64,000 nucleotides of DNA from Clostridia bacterium. Its GTDB lineage: Bacteria > Bacillota > Clostridia > Oscillospirales > Acutalibacteraceae. The stretch spans positions 22,948 to 86,947 of the forward strand of contig JAFZIK010000020.1 of assembly GCA_017554405.1 (NCBI GenBank), read 5' to 3'. The stretch's first letter is position 1, and each line of letters starts with the position of its first letter. A program made the position numbers and the translations under genes. This document shows positions 1 to 8,365 of this stretch, piece after piece. Under the pieces are notes generated by a model. That model was not told the DNA's origin and made no database searches. It saw nothing but the letters and a program-made list of their open reading frames with translations.

Positions 1-114
1 ATGGAGCGAATCGGCGGAGTGCTTGCCCGCAAGATACTCCCGCACGAGCAGGCTGTATACCGCGTCGCCCACAAACGCCAGGACCGAAGGACTTAAAAGT
101 TTTACGTTATCCAA
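1..114 (-). CDS. mrnC: Mini-ribonuclease 3, N-terminal fragment cut by the window edge
   Basis: The 38 codons visible read LDNVKLLSPSVLAFVGDAVY and onward. The LAFVGDAVYS stretch is the hallmark start of Mini-III, the RNase III-like enzyme without a double-stranded-RNA-binding domain that matures 23S rRNA in Firmicutes. The aspartate of GDAVY belongs to the catalytic helix. The best start is TTG at 114-112, nine bases after a GGAG that lies in the last codons of obg. The ATG overlapping the obg stop is in another frame and hits a stop after four codons. The gene follows obg directly, so it is probably in the same transcript. The rest lies outside the window. Confidence 0.8.
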   Translation of the reverse strand, partial: MDNVKLLSPSVLAFVGDAVYSLLVREYLAGKHSADSLH

Positions 115-120
115 AAAGCA

Positions 121-1395
121 TTACTCCACATAATCAAATTCAACGTCGTAAACGCTTACGGTGTCGCCCTCGGCGATACCGCTTTTTTTAAGCGCCTCGA
201 TTATACCCGAGGATCGAAGCACACGCTCAAAATACTGGAGCGATTCGTAATCCTCCGGGTTTATATCGTTCATTATATCAAGCAGCCACGGCGCGTTTTC
301 AACAATATAAACGCCCTCGCAAACGCGAACGTTGAAGCTGCGGTCTTTGGGTTTCAAGTAATCCTCTTTGGGCTTCGGCTGTGCCTCGTATCTTTTTACC
401 GGCGGCAACTTCCTAAGCTCGGCGGCAACGTAGTTTATAAGCTCGCCTGTTCCCTCGCCTATAGCCGCCATGATCGGGAAAAAGGCATAGCCCTTATCCT
501 CAAAGTATTTGCGGACTTCTTCGATCTTTTCCTCATCGCAAAGGTCGCACTTGTTGGCTACAACTATCTGTTTTTGCTTTGATAATTCCTCGCTGTAAAC
601 CGCAAGCTCGCGGTTTATTTTATCGAAATCTTCCTTAGGGTCGCGCCCCTCGCTGCCCGAAATATCTATAACGTGCAAAAGCAGGCGGCAGCGCTCAACG
701 TGGCGGAGAAACTCGTGACCGAGCCCGAGCCCCTCGCCCGCGCCCTCGATAAGCCCGGGTATATCCGCCATTACGAAGGATGAACCCTCACCCATGCGAA
801 CAACGCCCAAAACCGGCGTAAGAGTGGTAAAATGATAGTTCGCTATCTTCGGTTTTGCCTCGCTTACGACCGAAATAAGGGTGGACTTGCCAACGTTCGG
901 GAAGCCTATCAGCCCCACGTCGGCAAGGAGCTTTAATTCCAGCGTAACGTCAAGCTCTTCGCCCTCGGCGCCGCGCTTTGCAAACCGCGGCACCTGCCGC
1001 GTTGGCGTGGCAAAATGGGTGTTGCCCCAACCGCCTTTGCCGCCCTTTGCGATAACGGTGGGGTCTATCCCCGAAACATCGGCTATTATCCTGCCGGTCG
1101 CGCTATCCTTAATGAGCGTGCCCTCGGGCACTTTAATTATAAGATCGGGCGCCTTTTTGCCCGAGCCGCGGCCCGCCTTGCCCTTTTCGCCGTTTTCGGC
1201 AATATATTTGCGTTTGTATCTGAAATCGGCAAGGGTGGAAAGGTTTTTATCGGCGATAAAAATTATATCGCCGCCCTTGCCGCCGTCCCCTCCGTCCGGT
1301 CCGCCGGCGGCAACGTATTTTTCGCGGTGAAAGGATACCGCGCCGTCCCCGCCGTTACCCGCCTTTAGGTGGATATTTGCAATATCAACAAACAT
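121..1395 (-). CDS. obg: GTPase Obg/CgtA
   Basis: Essential ribosome-associated GTPase acting in 50S assembly and stress control. The 424 residues show the glycine-rich Obg fold (about 1-158, many GG and GDGG turns), a G domain with P-loop GFPNVGKS at 164-171, the DIPGLIEGA switch II segment and NKCD near 280, and a C-terminal OCT domain (about 345-424). The OCT domain is typical of Gram-positive Obg. Start ATG is 2 bp after the stop of the upstream zinc-ribbon gene, so the two are co-transcribed. The association with rplU-rpmA upstream is the classic bacterial order. Confidence 0.97.
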   Translation of the reverse strand: MFVDIANIHLKAGNGGDGAVSFHREKYVAAGGPDGGDGGKGGDIIFIADKNLSTLADFRYKRKYIAENGEKGKAGRGSGKKAPDLIIKVPEGTLIKDSATGRIIADVSGIDPTVIAKGGKGGWGNTHFATPTRQVPRFAKRGAEGEELDVTLELKLLADVGLIGFPNVGKSTLISVVSEAKPKIANYHFTTLTPVLGVVRMGEGSSFVMADIPGLIEGAGEGLGLGHEFLRHVERCRLLLHVIDISGSEGRDPKEDFDKINRELAVYSEELSKQKQIVVANKCDLCDEEKIEEVRKYFEDKGYAFFPIMAAIGEGTGELINYVAAELRKLPPVKRYEAQPKPKEDYLKPKDRSFNVRVCEGVYIVENAPWLLDIMNDINPEDYESLQYFERVLRSSGIIEALKKSGIAEGDTVSVYDVEFDYVE

Positions 1396-1397
1396 TT

Positions 1398-1781
1398 TTA
1401 CTGTCCTTCCTCGGTTTCAAAATCTTCAAAGTCTTCAAATTCCCCGAAGTCGGCTTCGTTTTCGGTAAGTTCCTTATATAGCTCGGTTGCCCTGTCAAGA
1501 TCCTTTTCGTCAACGTAAACGTCAACCGCAAAATAACTGCCGCCGAAGCCCACGTGCATTATATCGCCCTTTTCGTCAACGCTGTAGGCAATGCCGTTTT
1601 CATCAAGCATATCCTTGAATATCTCGGCTGTTACGGGGCTGTCCGCGCTGGCGGCAAGCACCGGGTTTTTCATTTGCGGCGCCTCTTCGGTTTCAAGGAT
1701 AACGTTGAGCTCCGCCCCGCAGATCGGGCAGGTCTCGGCGTCATCCTCGCACATATTCAAACAAACGCGACATTCTTTCAT
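1398..1781 (-). CDS. Zinc-ribbon protein with DUF2007-like domain
   Basis: 127 residues. The N-terminus has two cysteine pairs (CRVC at 4-7 and CPIC at 18-21) forming a short zinc ribbon. A middle segment, SPVTAEIFKDMLDENGIAY and following, resembles the DUF2007 (putative signal-transducing) fold, a ferredoxin-like unit of about 65 residues. The tail is very acidic. It sits between rpmA and obg, behind the rpmA terminator; its own ribosome site AAAGGAG lies in the terminator tail. Function unknown; the family assignment is by pattern only. Confidence 0.7.
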   Translation of the reverse strand: MKECRVCLNMCEDDAETCPICGAELNVILETEEAPQMKNPVLAASADSPVTAEIFKDMLDENGIAYSVDEKGDIMHVGFGGSYFAVDVYVDEKDLDRATELYKELTENEADFGEFEDFEDFETEEGQ

Positions 1782-1794
1782 AGCAGTCTCCTTT

Positions 1795-1824
1795 AAAAAA
1801 ACCGAGCGGTGCGCCGCTCGGTTT
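1795..1824 (-). terminator. Rho-independent terminator after rpmA
   Basis: A perfect GC-rich hairpin (AACCGAGCGG paired with CCGCTCGGTT, short loop) is followed on the minus strand by a run of T. It separates rplU-prp-rpmA from the zinc-ribbon/obg genes, so read-through or a promoter outside what I recognise is needed for obg. Confidence 0.85.
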
Positions 1825-1828
1825 CAAA

Positions 1829-2113
1829 TCATTGTTCAACAGCGTAAATACTTACCTGCTTGCGGTCTTTGCCCAAACGCTCGAACTTAACCTTGCCGTC
1901 GATAAGCGCAAACAAGGTGTCGTCCGACCCGCGGCCTACACCCACGCCCGGGTGAATATGGGTGCCGCGCTGGCGAACCAAAATGTTGCCGGCTAAAACA
2001 AACTGACCGTCCGCCCTCTTAACGCCAAGGCGCTTCGCCTCGCTGTCGCGTCCGTTCTTTGTTGAACCCATACCTTTTTTATGAGCAAAAAGCCCGATAT
2101 TTATCTTTAACAT
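1829..2113 (-). CDS. rpmA: 50S ribosomal protein L27 with cleavable N-terminal extension
   Basis: 94 residues, standard L27 with the conserved [14 protein letters not shown] start of the mature protein. It begins with nine or ten extra residues ([10 protein letters not shown]) ahead of HKKG. In Firmicutes this extension is removed by the cysteine protease Prp, cutting after FA, because L27's N-terminus reaches the peptidyl-transferase centre. The gene for Prp is immediately upstream, which agrees with this. Start ATG follows a GGAGGTGT ribosome site. Confidence 0.97.
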   Translation of the reverse strand: MLKINIGLFAHKKGMGSTKNGRDSEAKRLGVKRADGQFVLAGNILVRQRGTHIHPGVGVGRGSDDTLFALIDGKVKFERLGKDRKQVSIYAVEQ

Positions 2114-2118
2114 CGCTG

Positions 2119-2433
2119 TTACACCTCCGTAATAATTAGTCGTTTGCCGTAAAGCTTCTGAAGCTCGCTTAAATGCAGTTTTAAACCTTTAAGCACCGCT
2201 TCGGTTTCGGGTGACGGGGTCTTGACCCTTAAAGACATCGCGCCTTCACTTACCTTGACATCCGCTTCATCGCCGATCACATCGGTTATAGTGTTGGCGG
2301 TCATATACGCCGCGCTTGAGATCGCGGCACAAAGAGCCCTGCCTTCATCGTCCCCCGCGTTTTTTGTGCTGTGGCCTTCAAGATCGAAGCCCAAAACAAC
2401 ACCGTTTTTTACCAAAAATGCCGCCCTGGTCAT
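2119..2433 (-). CDS. prp: Ribosomal-processing cysteine protease Prp
   Basis: 104 residues in the usual place between L21 and L27. The catalytic pair is visible: histidine in the GFDLEGHS segment (about residue 21) and cysteine in [11 protein letters not shown] (about residue 35). The protein removes the N-terminal extension of L27, which is present here. The gene starts 5 bp after the rplU stop and ends 5 bp before rpmA, so it is translated in one operon with both. Confidence 0.93.
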   Translation of the reverse strand: MTRAAFLVKNGVVLGFDLEGHSTKNAGDDEGRALCAAISSAAYMTANTITDVIGDEADVKVSEGAMSLRVKTPSPETEAVLKGLKLHLSELQKLYGKRLIITEV

Positions 2434-2438
2434 AAGAC

Positions 2439-2744
2439 TCAGCCGATCTCGCCGATCTGCACCTTGGTATACGGTTGCCTGTGGCCCATCTTGCGCGCGC
2501 AGCTCTTCTTGGGTTTATAGGTAAACACCGTTACCTTTTTGCCCTTGCCGTTCTTTATAACGGTGCCCTTTACAAAAGCATCCTTAACGTAGGGCTTGCC
2601 CAGCTTGAGGGTTTTGTTGCTTACGGCAACAACCTTATCAAAGGTGACCTCTGCGCCTTCCTCGGCATCAAGCTTTTCAACGTAGATAACGTCGCCGTTC
2701 TGAACGCGGTATTGCTTGCCGCCGGTTTCGATAATTGCATACAT
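2439..2744 (-). CDS. rplU: 50S ribosomal protein L21
   Basis: 101 residues beginning [14 protein letters not shown] and ending with the basic [11 protein letters not shown] segment, both diagnostic of L21. First gene of the rplU-prp-rpmA operon; promoter and leader lie just upstream. Start ATG is preceded by a GTAGGTG ribosome site. Confidence 0.97.
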   Translation of the reverse strand: MYAIIETGGKQYRVQNGDVIYVEKLDAEEGAEVTFDKVVAVSNKTLKLGKPYVKDAFVKGTVIKNGKGKKVTVFTYKPKKSCARKMGHRQPYTKVQIGEIG

Positions 2745-2842
2745 TCTTTTTACACCTACCTGATATTAAACAGTCTCGCTACTGTCAGGAGTATACCCTT
2801 TTCAGGGCATAACTTAAAAACCCCGCAATATGCGGCTTGACT
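2745..2842 (-). ncRNA. Leader RNA of the L21 operon
   Basis: About 95 nt of untranslated RNA lies between the promoter and rplU. It contains a compact hairpin in which CCTGACAGT pairs imperfectly with ACTGTTTAATATCAGG. Firmicutes carry a structured L21 leader here that is thought to mediate autoregulation. Position and the hairpin support this; I cannot confirm the covariance model from sequence alone. Confidence 0.55.
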
Positions 2843-2871
2843 ATTCTATCACAGACAAATGCCGTTGTCAA
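2843..2871 (-). promoter_or_regulatory. Sigma-A promoter of the rplU operon
   Basis: On the minus strand TTGACA (2871-2866), a 17-bp spacer, and TAGAAT (2848-2843). A near-consensus vegetative promoter pointing into the L21 leader. Confidence 0.85.
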
Positions 2872-2910
2872 GCACTTTTTAAGGGGCTTCTACAGGTTGT
2901 ATTTTTACGC

Positions 2911-2938
2911 TTGACAAGACACAAAATGGTGGTATAAT
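2911..2938 (+). promoter_or_regulatory. Sigma-A promoter of the thiT operon
   Basis: TTGACA (2911-2916) and TATAAT (2933-2938) with a 16-bp spacer, directly upstream of the TPP riboswitch. Both hexamers are consensus. Confidence 0.85.
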
Positions 2939-2952
2939 AGCAAACGAAAAAG

Positions 2953-3088
2953 GGAGCCGGATGAAACTCCGGCTGAGAGGGCGCCCGACTCGTTCTATGG
3001 CGCCGACCTATTACCTGATTCGGATAATGCCGACGTAGGGAAATAAGCCTATTCCTTAAACGCAGTCCGAACAGGGCTGCATTTTTTA
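2953..3088 (+). promoter_or_regulatory. TPP riboswitch with terminator
   Basis: The conserved THI-box segments are present in order: CTGAGAGG near 2978, ACCTGATTCGGATAATGCC near 3013-3031, and CGTAGGGAA near 3034. A hairpin (GCAGTCC with GGGCTGC, 3062-3080) plus a T-rich tail follows as the expression platform, just before the thiT ribosome site. Thiamine pyrophosphate should therefore terminate transcription of thiT-thiN. Confidence 0.96.
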
Positions 3089-3105
3089 TTACGGAGGAAA
3101 AAATC

Positions 3106-3723
3106 ATGAACGAAAAAATCCAAAAAAGCTCAAAGGTAAACGTTAAATTCCTTACCTTCAGCGCCATTATGATAGCGCTCTCCTCGGTGCTCAGCCTTAT
3201 AAAGGTAGTTCAAATGCCGTTGGGCGGTTCGATAACCCTGCTTTCGATGGTGCCTATCTGCTGTGTTTCTATCGTTTACGGTTTGGGTTACGGCGTTATA
3301 AGCGCGTTTGTTTACTCGTGTATGCAACTGATTTTTGCCATTCTTATCCCGCAGGACGGTATGGGCACCCTTTTAGGCTGGGGCTTAAGCGGAACGCAGC
3401 TCGCGGAGTGTATAATACTTGATTACATACTTGCTTACACGGCGTTGGGGCTTTGCGGTATGTTCAGAAAAAAAGGCAATCTCGGCATTGTTGCCGGCGT
3501 GATACTGGCTATGTTTTTAAACTTTTTAAGCCATTTTGTTTCGGGATACGTTGTGTTCACCTACCTTGAACAGTTCCCGCTTTTCGGCAAACTGTTTGAA
3601 AACCGCCCCGTTCTTTATTCGATAGCATACAACGCCTTTTATATGCTGCCCGAAACGGTGATAACCTCCGCCGCGATATATACGCTTGCGCGCACCAAAA
3701 TACTTGAAAGGCTTAAAAAGTAA
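3106..3723 (+). CDS. thiT: Energy-coupled thiamine transporter S-component ThiT
   Basis: 205 residues with six hydrophobic segments and the ThiT-type patterns FSAIMIALSSVLS at the N-terminus, LGGSITLLSMVPI, and the C-terminal NAFYMLPETVITS. ThiT binds thiamine and docks onto the shared ECF AAT' module, encoded elsewhere. The upstream TPP riboswitch confirms the substrate. Start ATG follows CGGAGG. It overlaps thiN by one base. Confidence 0.93.
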   Translation: MNEKIQKSSKVNVKFLTFSAIMIALSSVLSLIKVVQMPLGGSITLLSMVPICCVSIVYGLGYGVISAFVYSCMQLIFAILIPQDGMGTLLGWGLSGTQLAECIILDYILAYTALGLCGMFRKKGNLGIVAGVILAMFLNFLSHFVSGYVVFTYLEQFPLFGKLFENRPVLYSIAYNAFYMLPETVITSAAIYTLARTKILERLKK

Positions 3724-4328
3724 TGAACGGCCGCTGTTTTATTTTCGGCGCTCTGCCGGTAGAAGAATTAAAGGCGGCACCCGGCGAAAACGATTTTGTT
3801 ATAGCCGCGGACAAGGGCGTTCTTAGCCTCGAAAAGCTCGGCATAAAGCCGGACGTTATAATAGGCGATTTTGATTCGCTCGGGTTTGTTCCCGAAGGCA
3901 ACGTTATTAAACTGCCGGTAAAGAAGGATAAGACCGACGTGGGCTACGCCGCCGACTATGCTTTTGAAAAGGGATATAAAACCTTTTACGTTTACGGCGC
4001 TTTCGGCGGTCTTGCCGACCATACGGTAGCCAATCTGCAGATATCCGCCGATATATCGGCAAAGGGCGGCAGGATGTTCCTCTTAGGAGAAAAGCAGACC
4101 GCCTTTTGCATAACCGACAGCACCGTAAAGATAAACGGTAGCGGCAGATTATCGGTTTTCGCCTTTGGCAAAAAGGCGCGGGGAGTTACGGTAACGGGTG
4201 CCGAATACACCCTCGAAAACGCGGACCTTGATCCCTTTTTCCCGCTCGGCGTGAGCAATTCCTTTTTGGGTGCAGAAACGCAAATATCGGTAAAAAGCGG
4301 AACGCTTCTCATAATTTACGATAACTGA
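3723..4328 (+). CDS. thiN: Thiamine pyrophosphokinase
   Basis: 201 residues. Converts thiamine plus ATP to thiamine pyrophosphate. The N-terminal half carries ADKGVLSLEKLGIKPDVIIG followed by DFDSLG, the signature of the catalytic domain, and KKDKTDVGYA further on. The C-terminal half is the beta-rich thiamine-binding domain (LGVSNSF). It is translationally coupled to thiT (stop and start share a base), so uptake and activation of thiamine are under one riboswitch. Confidence 0.93.
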   Translation: MNGRCFIFGALPVEELKAAPGENDFVIAADKGVLSLEKLGIKPDVIIGDFDSLGFVPEGNVIKLPVKKDKTDVGYAADYAFEKGYKTFYVYGAFGGLADHTVANLQISADISAKGGRMFLLGEKQTAFCITDSTVKINGSGRLSVFAFGKKARGVTVTGAEYTLENADLDPFFPLGVSNSFLGAETQISVKSGTLLIIYDN

Positions 4329-4345
4329 CAGATAGTATCTTTTTT

Positions 4346-4384
4346 ACCCCTCTTGCATAAACATTACGCGAGAGGGGATTTTTT
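4346..4384 (+). terminator. Terminator of thiT-thiN; its 3' arm holds the dacF ribosome site
   Basis: CCCCTCTTGC pairs with GCGAGAGGGG around a short loop, followed by ATTTTTT. The T-run ends directly at the dacF start codon, so the only plausible ribosome site (GAGGGG, about 7 bases from ATG) lies in the hairpin arm. Confidence 0.8.
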
Positions 4385-5599
4385 ATGCGATTTTTTAAAG
4401 CTTTTTTACTGTTTGTTATTGTTCTTTCGGTCGCGGTTTGCGTTCCCGCGCCGGCGGCGGCTAAAACCGTTTCAAGCGAGTGCGATATTTCGGATATCGA
4501 AGTGCCGATAGCCGAGACCTCGGCGACGGTGGATGGCGCACTCGATATAAAAGCGCGCTCGGCGATACTTTTAGAGCCGAACACGCTCGAAATACTCTAT
4601 GAATCCAATGCGGATGAGCAGCTTCCGCCGGCTTCCATTACGAAAATAATGTCGCTTGTCCTTATTATGGAGGCGATCGACCGCGGCGATTTTACTACCG
4701 AGGATGTAGTAACCGCAAGCGAGCACGCCGCAAGCATGGGCGGATCCCAGATATGGCTTGAGCCGGGCGAGGCAATGACGGTGGACGATCTTTTAAAGGC
4801 GACGGTTATCGCCTCCGCAAACGATGCCACCGTGGCACTCGCCGAAAAGGTAGCCGGCAGTGAGGAGGGCTTTGTTCGCCTGATGAACGAAAAAGCAAAG
4901 GCGCTCGGAATGGAAAACACGGTCTTTATTAACGCAACCGGGCTTGACGCGGCGGGGCATTTAAGCACCGCGCACGACGTTGCGCTGATGTCCGCCGAGC
5001 TATTAAAGCACCCGCTTATAAAGACCTATTCTACCGTTTGGATGGATACTTTAAGGGACGGTGAAAGCGAGCTTGTGAACACGAATAAGCTCGTGCGGTT
5101 TTACGAGGGCACTACCGGGCTTAAAACCGGCACCACCTCGGGCGCGGGATACTGCCTTGCCGCTTCGGCAGAGCGAAACGGTCTCTCGCTCGTTGCGGTA
5201 ATAATGGGCGGCGAGACCTCCGCCGCGCGTTTCGAGGGTGCAAAAAAACTTCTTGACCACGGTTTTGCAAATTTCAGTTTTGAGACCGTTACGGCTGATA
5301 TCGGCGAAAACCCGAAAATAAGCGTAAAGGGCGGCGTTCTGCCCGAGGCGCCGCTTATTGCAAACGGAACGCTCGGTGTGCTTACCGAAAAAAGCCGGAA
5401 AGGTGATATAACAAGAATAACAGTTCTGCCCGAAAGCGTATCGGCGCCGGTTAAAAAAGGCGATAAAGTGGGCGAAATACAGGTCTTTTCGGGCGAAACG
5501 CCTGTAGGCAGCATAGATATCCTCGCGGACGCGGACGTAGAAAAACTGACCTTTTTAAGAGCGCTTTTATGGCTCTTTAGAGGAATTTTCAAGACCTGA
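4385..5599 (+). CDS. dacF: D-alanyl-D-alanine carboxypeptidase (PBP5/DacF type)
   Basis: 404 residues. Trims the terminal D-Ala from peptidoglycan stem peptides. A signal peptide ends near PAPAAA (residue 26). The penicillin-binding motifs are SITK (84-87), SAN (143-145) and KTG (247-249). A PBP5 C-terminal beta domain follows, and the protein ends in an amphipathic, tryptophan-containing segment that anchors such enzymes to the membrane. DacF is one of several paralogues in this family, so the symbol is by similarity of architecture only. Confidence 0.85.
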   Translation: MRFFKAFLLFVIVLSVAVCVPAPAAAKTVSSECDISDIEVPIAETSATVDGALDIKARSAILLEPNTLEILYESNADEQLPPASITKIMSLVLIMEAIDRGDFTTEDVVTASEHAASMGGSQIWLEPGEAMTVDDLLKATVIASANDATVALAEKVAGSEEGFVRLMNEKAKALGMENTVFINATGLDAAGHLSTAHDVALMSAELLKHPLIKTYSTVWMDTLRDGESELVNTNKLVRFYEGTTGLKTGTTSGAGYCLAASAERNGLSLVAVIMGGETSAARFEGAKKLLDHGFANFSFETVTADIGENPKISVKGGVLPEAPLIANGTLGVLTEKSRKGDITRITVLPESVSAPVKKGDKVGEIQVFSGETPVGSIDILADADVEKLTFLRALLWLFRGIFKT

Positions 5600-5631
5600 A
5601 AAATTATTTTTCAAATACCGCATATTTACCC

Positions 5632-5660
5632 TTGAAAAAGGCGGCGGGATAATGTAAAAT
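5632..5660 (+). promoter_or_regulatory. Promoter of pgi
   Basis: TTGAAA (5632-5637), 17-bp spacer, TAAAAT (5655-5660), about 30 bp ahead of the pgi start. Confidence 0.65.
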
Positions 5661-5690
5661 GAGTATATAAAATATTCGGAGGCAAAAAAA

Positions 5691-7031
5691 TTGGGACTTT
5701 CATTTAACACCGGCTACGCCGATAACTTTATAAGAGAAAACGATTTAAAAGGGCTTTTGCCCCAGGTTTCGGCGGCGCATACCGCCACCCACGAAAAATC
5801 GGGGCTCGGCAACGATTTTCTCGGTTGGGTATACCTGCCCGTAAACTATGATAAAGAGGAATTCGCCCGCATAAAAAAGGCGGCGGCGAAGATACAGAGC
5901 GATACCGACGTTTTGCTCGTTATAGGCATAGGCGGCTCTTATCTCGGCGCCCGCGCGGCGATAGAGTTTTTAAAGGGTCAAAACTATAACCGCTTAAGAA
6001 AAGGCGTTCCCGAAATATACTTTACCGGCAACAGCATCAGCGGCAGTGCGCTCGCGGATATCATCGAAATATGCGAGGGCAAGCGCGTATCGGTAAATAT
6101 CATTTCAAAATCCGGCACCACCACCGAACCGGCGGTAGCCTTCAGGGTATTCAGGAAAATGCTCATAGAGCGCTACGGTAAAGCCGAGGCGGCAAAACGC
6201 ATCTACTGCACCACCGATAAGGCGCGCGGCACCTTAAAACAGCTTGCCGACGCGGAGGGTTACGAGTGCTTCGTTGTGCCGGACGACGTGGGCGGCAGAT
6301 TCTCGGTGCTTACCGCGGTAGGTCTTTTACCGATAGCGGCGGCGGGCTGCGATATAGATAAGCTTATGGCGGGCGCGGCGGCGGCGCGCGAGGATTACTC
6401 GGTAGCCGATATAGATAAAAACCCCTGCTATAAATACGCGGCGATAAGAAACGCCTTTTACCGCAAGGGTAAATCGGTTGAGCTTCTCGTTTCATACGAG
6501 CCGCGCTTTACAATGATGGCGGAATGGTTCAAACAGCTCTTCGGCGAGAGCGAGGGCAAGGATAACAAGGGTCTTTTCCCCGCCTCGGTGATATTCTCCA
6601 CCGATCTCCATTCCATGGGTCAGTTCGTGCAGGACGGCGCCCGCATTATGTTTGAAACGGTAGTTCGCATAGCCGATAACGGCAGGGACGTTTACATAGA
6701 AAAAGAAGAGAACAACGGCGACGGGCTGAATTTCCTCGCCGGCAAGCCGATGTCCTTTGTAAACGAAAAGGCGTTTGAGGGCACCGTGCTCGCCCATACC
6801 GACGGCGGCGTTCCCAACCTCGTTATAACGGTAGATAAGGCGGATGAGGAAAACCTCGGCAGGCTTATATACTTCTTTGAAAAGGCGTGCGCCATATCCG
6901 GCTATATGCTCGGCGTTAACCCCTTTGACCAACCCGGCGTTGAAAGCTACAAAAAGAATATGTTCGCGCTTCTCGGCAAGCCCGGTTACGAGGATATGAA
7001 GGCGGCTCTCGAGGCTCGCCTCAATAAATAA
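5691..7031 (+). CDS. pgi: Glucose-6-phosphate isomerase
   Basis: 446 residues. Interconverts glucose-6-phosphate and fructose-6-phosphate in glycolysis. Visible are [15 protein letters not shown], the [10 protein letters not shown] sugar-phosphate loop, and the family segment [11 protein letters not shown]. The length fits the shorter Firmicutes form. Start is TTG at 5691 behind a good GGAGG; no in-frame ATG lies near. It has its own promoter. The pfkA gene for the next step lies 21 kb away in the same window. Confidence 0.96.
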   Translation: MGLSFNTGYADNFIRENDLKGLLPQVSAAHTATHEKSGLGNDFLGWVYLPVNYDKEEFARIKKAAAKIQSDTDVLLVIGIGGSYLGARAAIEFLKGQNYNRLRKGVPEIYFTGNSISGSALADIIEICEGKRVSVNIISKSGTTTEPAVAFRVFRKMLIERYGKAEAAKRIYCTTDKARGTLKQLADAEGYECFVVPDDVGGRFSVLTAVGLLPIAAAGCDIDKLMAGAAAAREDYSVADIDKNPCYKYAAIRNAFYRKGKSVELLVSYEPRFTMMAEWFKQLFGESEGKDNKGLFPASVIFSTDLHSMGQFVQDGARIMFETVVRIADNGRDVYIEKEENNGDGLNFLAGKPMSFVNEKAFEGTVLAHTDGGVPNLVITVDKADEENLGRLIYFFEKACAISGYMLGVNPFDQPGVESYKKNMFALLGKPGYEDMKAALEARLNK

Positions 7032-7072
7032 GCATAACCGCTCTGCGGTATAATATAAAGGAGTTGTTACAA

Positions 7073-7480
7073 ATGATCAAACTAATAATCGGCAATAAGG
7101 GCTCAGGCAAAACCAAAAAGCTGGTCGATCTTGTAAACACGGCGGCTAACGAAAGCCTCGGCAACGTTGTTTGCGTTGAAAAGGGCGATACCCTCACCTT
7201 TTCGGTCACCCACAAAGCGCGCCTTATCGACGCGGATGCCTGCGCGATTTCCGGTTACGGCGAATATTACGGTCTGCTTGCCGGCGTTAAGGCGGGCAAC
7301 CACGACGTTACTCATATCTTCGGCGACGCCACGCTCAGAATAGGCACAAGAAATTACGATGAGCTTGCCGATTTTCTCGCGAGACTTAAAAAGATCGACG
7401 ACGTAGATTTCATTTTCACCGTTTCCTGCGATGAAAAGGATCTGCCCGCAAAGATCTTTGAGATAGCGGAAAAAATTTAA
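7073..7480 (+). CDS. Small P-loop ATP-binding protein of unknown function
   Basis: 135 residues. A Walker A motif GNKGSGKT lies at about residues 6-13; a later IDDVDFIFTVS stretch looks like a Walker B strand. No other domain is evident. The ATG at 7073 is preferred over the TTG at 7064 because AAGGAG (7058-7063) is correctly spaced only for the former. It is followed by a strong terminator and sits alone after pgi. I do not know its role; small single-domain P-loop proteins of this kind are common in Clostridia. Confidence 0.75.
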   Translation: MIKLIIGNKGSGKTKKLVDLVNTAANESLGNVVCVEKGDTLTFSVTHKARLIDADACAISGYGEYYGLLAGVKAGNHDVTHIFGDATLRIGTRNYDELADFLARLKKIDDVDFIFTVSCDEKDLPAKIFEIAEKI

Positions 7481-7493
7481 AATAAAAAACTTT

Positions 7494-7526
7494 AAGCGCG
7501 GTCGAAAATTCGACCGCGCTTTTTTT
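7494..7526 (+). terminator. Rho-independent terminator
   Basis: AGCGCGGTCGAA pairs with TTCGACCGCGCT and is followed by seven T. Ends the pgi / P-loop gene unit. Confidence 0.92.
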
Positions 7527-7657
7527 GCTTGGGTATATTAAAAATGATGTAAAATATCTGTTTTTGTGGTTGCATTTATTTGCAAACTGTAATATACTTT
7601 TATTAACATGGGAAAGTTTGGGCTTTCCTTTGATTCAGGTCATCGGAGGATATTTAT

Positions 7658-7960
7658 ATGACGTATAATATCGCCCTTGCCGCCGAAAGCGCGGCAAAGG
7701 ATATAGACCCCGGCACGGTTGTTTTAATGGGGATCGGCACCGTATTTATAGGGCTTATCTCTATAATAATCATCTGCCTTATAACGGGGGCGCTTTGCGG
7801 CACCGCAAGGAAACCCAAAAGGAAGATGGCGCCGCCTGAAAGTCCCGAAGAAGACCCGCGCGTGCGGCAGGAGATTATTGCCGCCGTTTGCGCCGCCTGC
7901 GCCGAGGATATGGGCGCCGACGTAAACCGCCTGCGGGTAGTATCGTTTAAAAAAGTTTGA
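7658..7960 (+). CDS. oadG: Sodium pump decarboxylase gamma subunit
   Basis: 100 residues. One transmembrane helix (about 24-50, GIGTVFIGLISIIIICLITG) is followed by a charged, proline-rich soluble tail, the usual OadG architecture. The gamma subunit holds the membrane beta subunit and the carboxyltransferase together. Start ATG follows ATCGGAGG. First gene of a four-gene decarboxylase operon. The roughly 130 bp ahead of it show no promoter that I trust. Confidence 0.85.
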   Translation: MTYNIALAAESAAKDIDPGTVVLMGIGTVFIGLISIIIICLITGALCGTARKPKRKMAPPESPEEDPRVRQEIIAAVCAACAEDMGADVNRLRVVSFKKV

Positions 7961-7991
7961 TTATCCAACACATATAAGCGAGGTATTGAAA

Positions 7992-8351
7992 ATGAAAAAA
8001 TACAGAGTAAACGTTAACGGAAATACTTATGAAATAGAGCTTGAAGAGATAACCGGCGCGGCTTCCGCCCCGGCAAAGCCGCAAGCTCCCGCGCAAACGG
8101 CGCCGGCTTCGGATCCCGCTCAAGCACCCGCGCAGGGCGACGGCGAAAAGGTAGTAAGCCCGCTTCCCGGCAACATTCTTTCGGTAAGCGTAAAAGAAGG
8201 CGATACCGTTAAAAAAGGCGATCTTCTTATGGTGCTTGAAGCCATGAAAATGGAAAACGAGATCATGGCGCCCGTTTCGGGCAAGGTTTTTTCATTAGTG
8301 CCAAAGGGCAGTGCCGTTGAGACCGGCACCCTGCTTTGCACTATCAAATAA
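7992..8351 (+). CDS. Biotin carboxyl carrier subunit of the decarboxylase
   Basis: 119 residues. An N-terminal MKKYRVNVNGNTYEI strand region, an alanine/proline linker (about 28-50) and a C-terminal biotinyl domain with the biotinylated lysine in EAMKMENEI. The carboxyl group taken from the substrate by the alpha subunit is carried on this biotin to the membrane subunit. ATG at 7992 is chosen over TTG at 7986 because GCGAGG is then 8 bases away. The biotin domain is a separate chain here, not fused to the alpha subunit. Confidence 0.92.
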   Translation: MKKYRVNVNGNTYEIELEEITGAASAPAKPQAPAQTAPASDPAQAPAQGDGEKVVSPLPGNILSVSVKEGDTVKKGDLLMVLEAMKMENEIMAPVSGKVFSLVPKGSAVETGTLLCTIK

Positions 8352-8365
8352 TACGGTGAGGAAAT

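Noticed and set aside
2868-3167. 99-codon open frame over the TPP riboswitch
   Set aside because: Covers the riboswitch and the thiT start on the opposite strand; no ribosome site.
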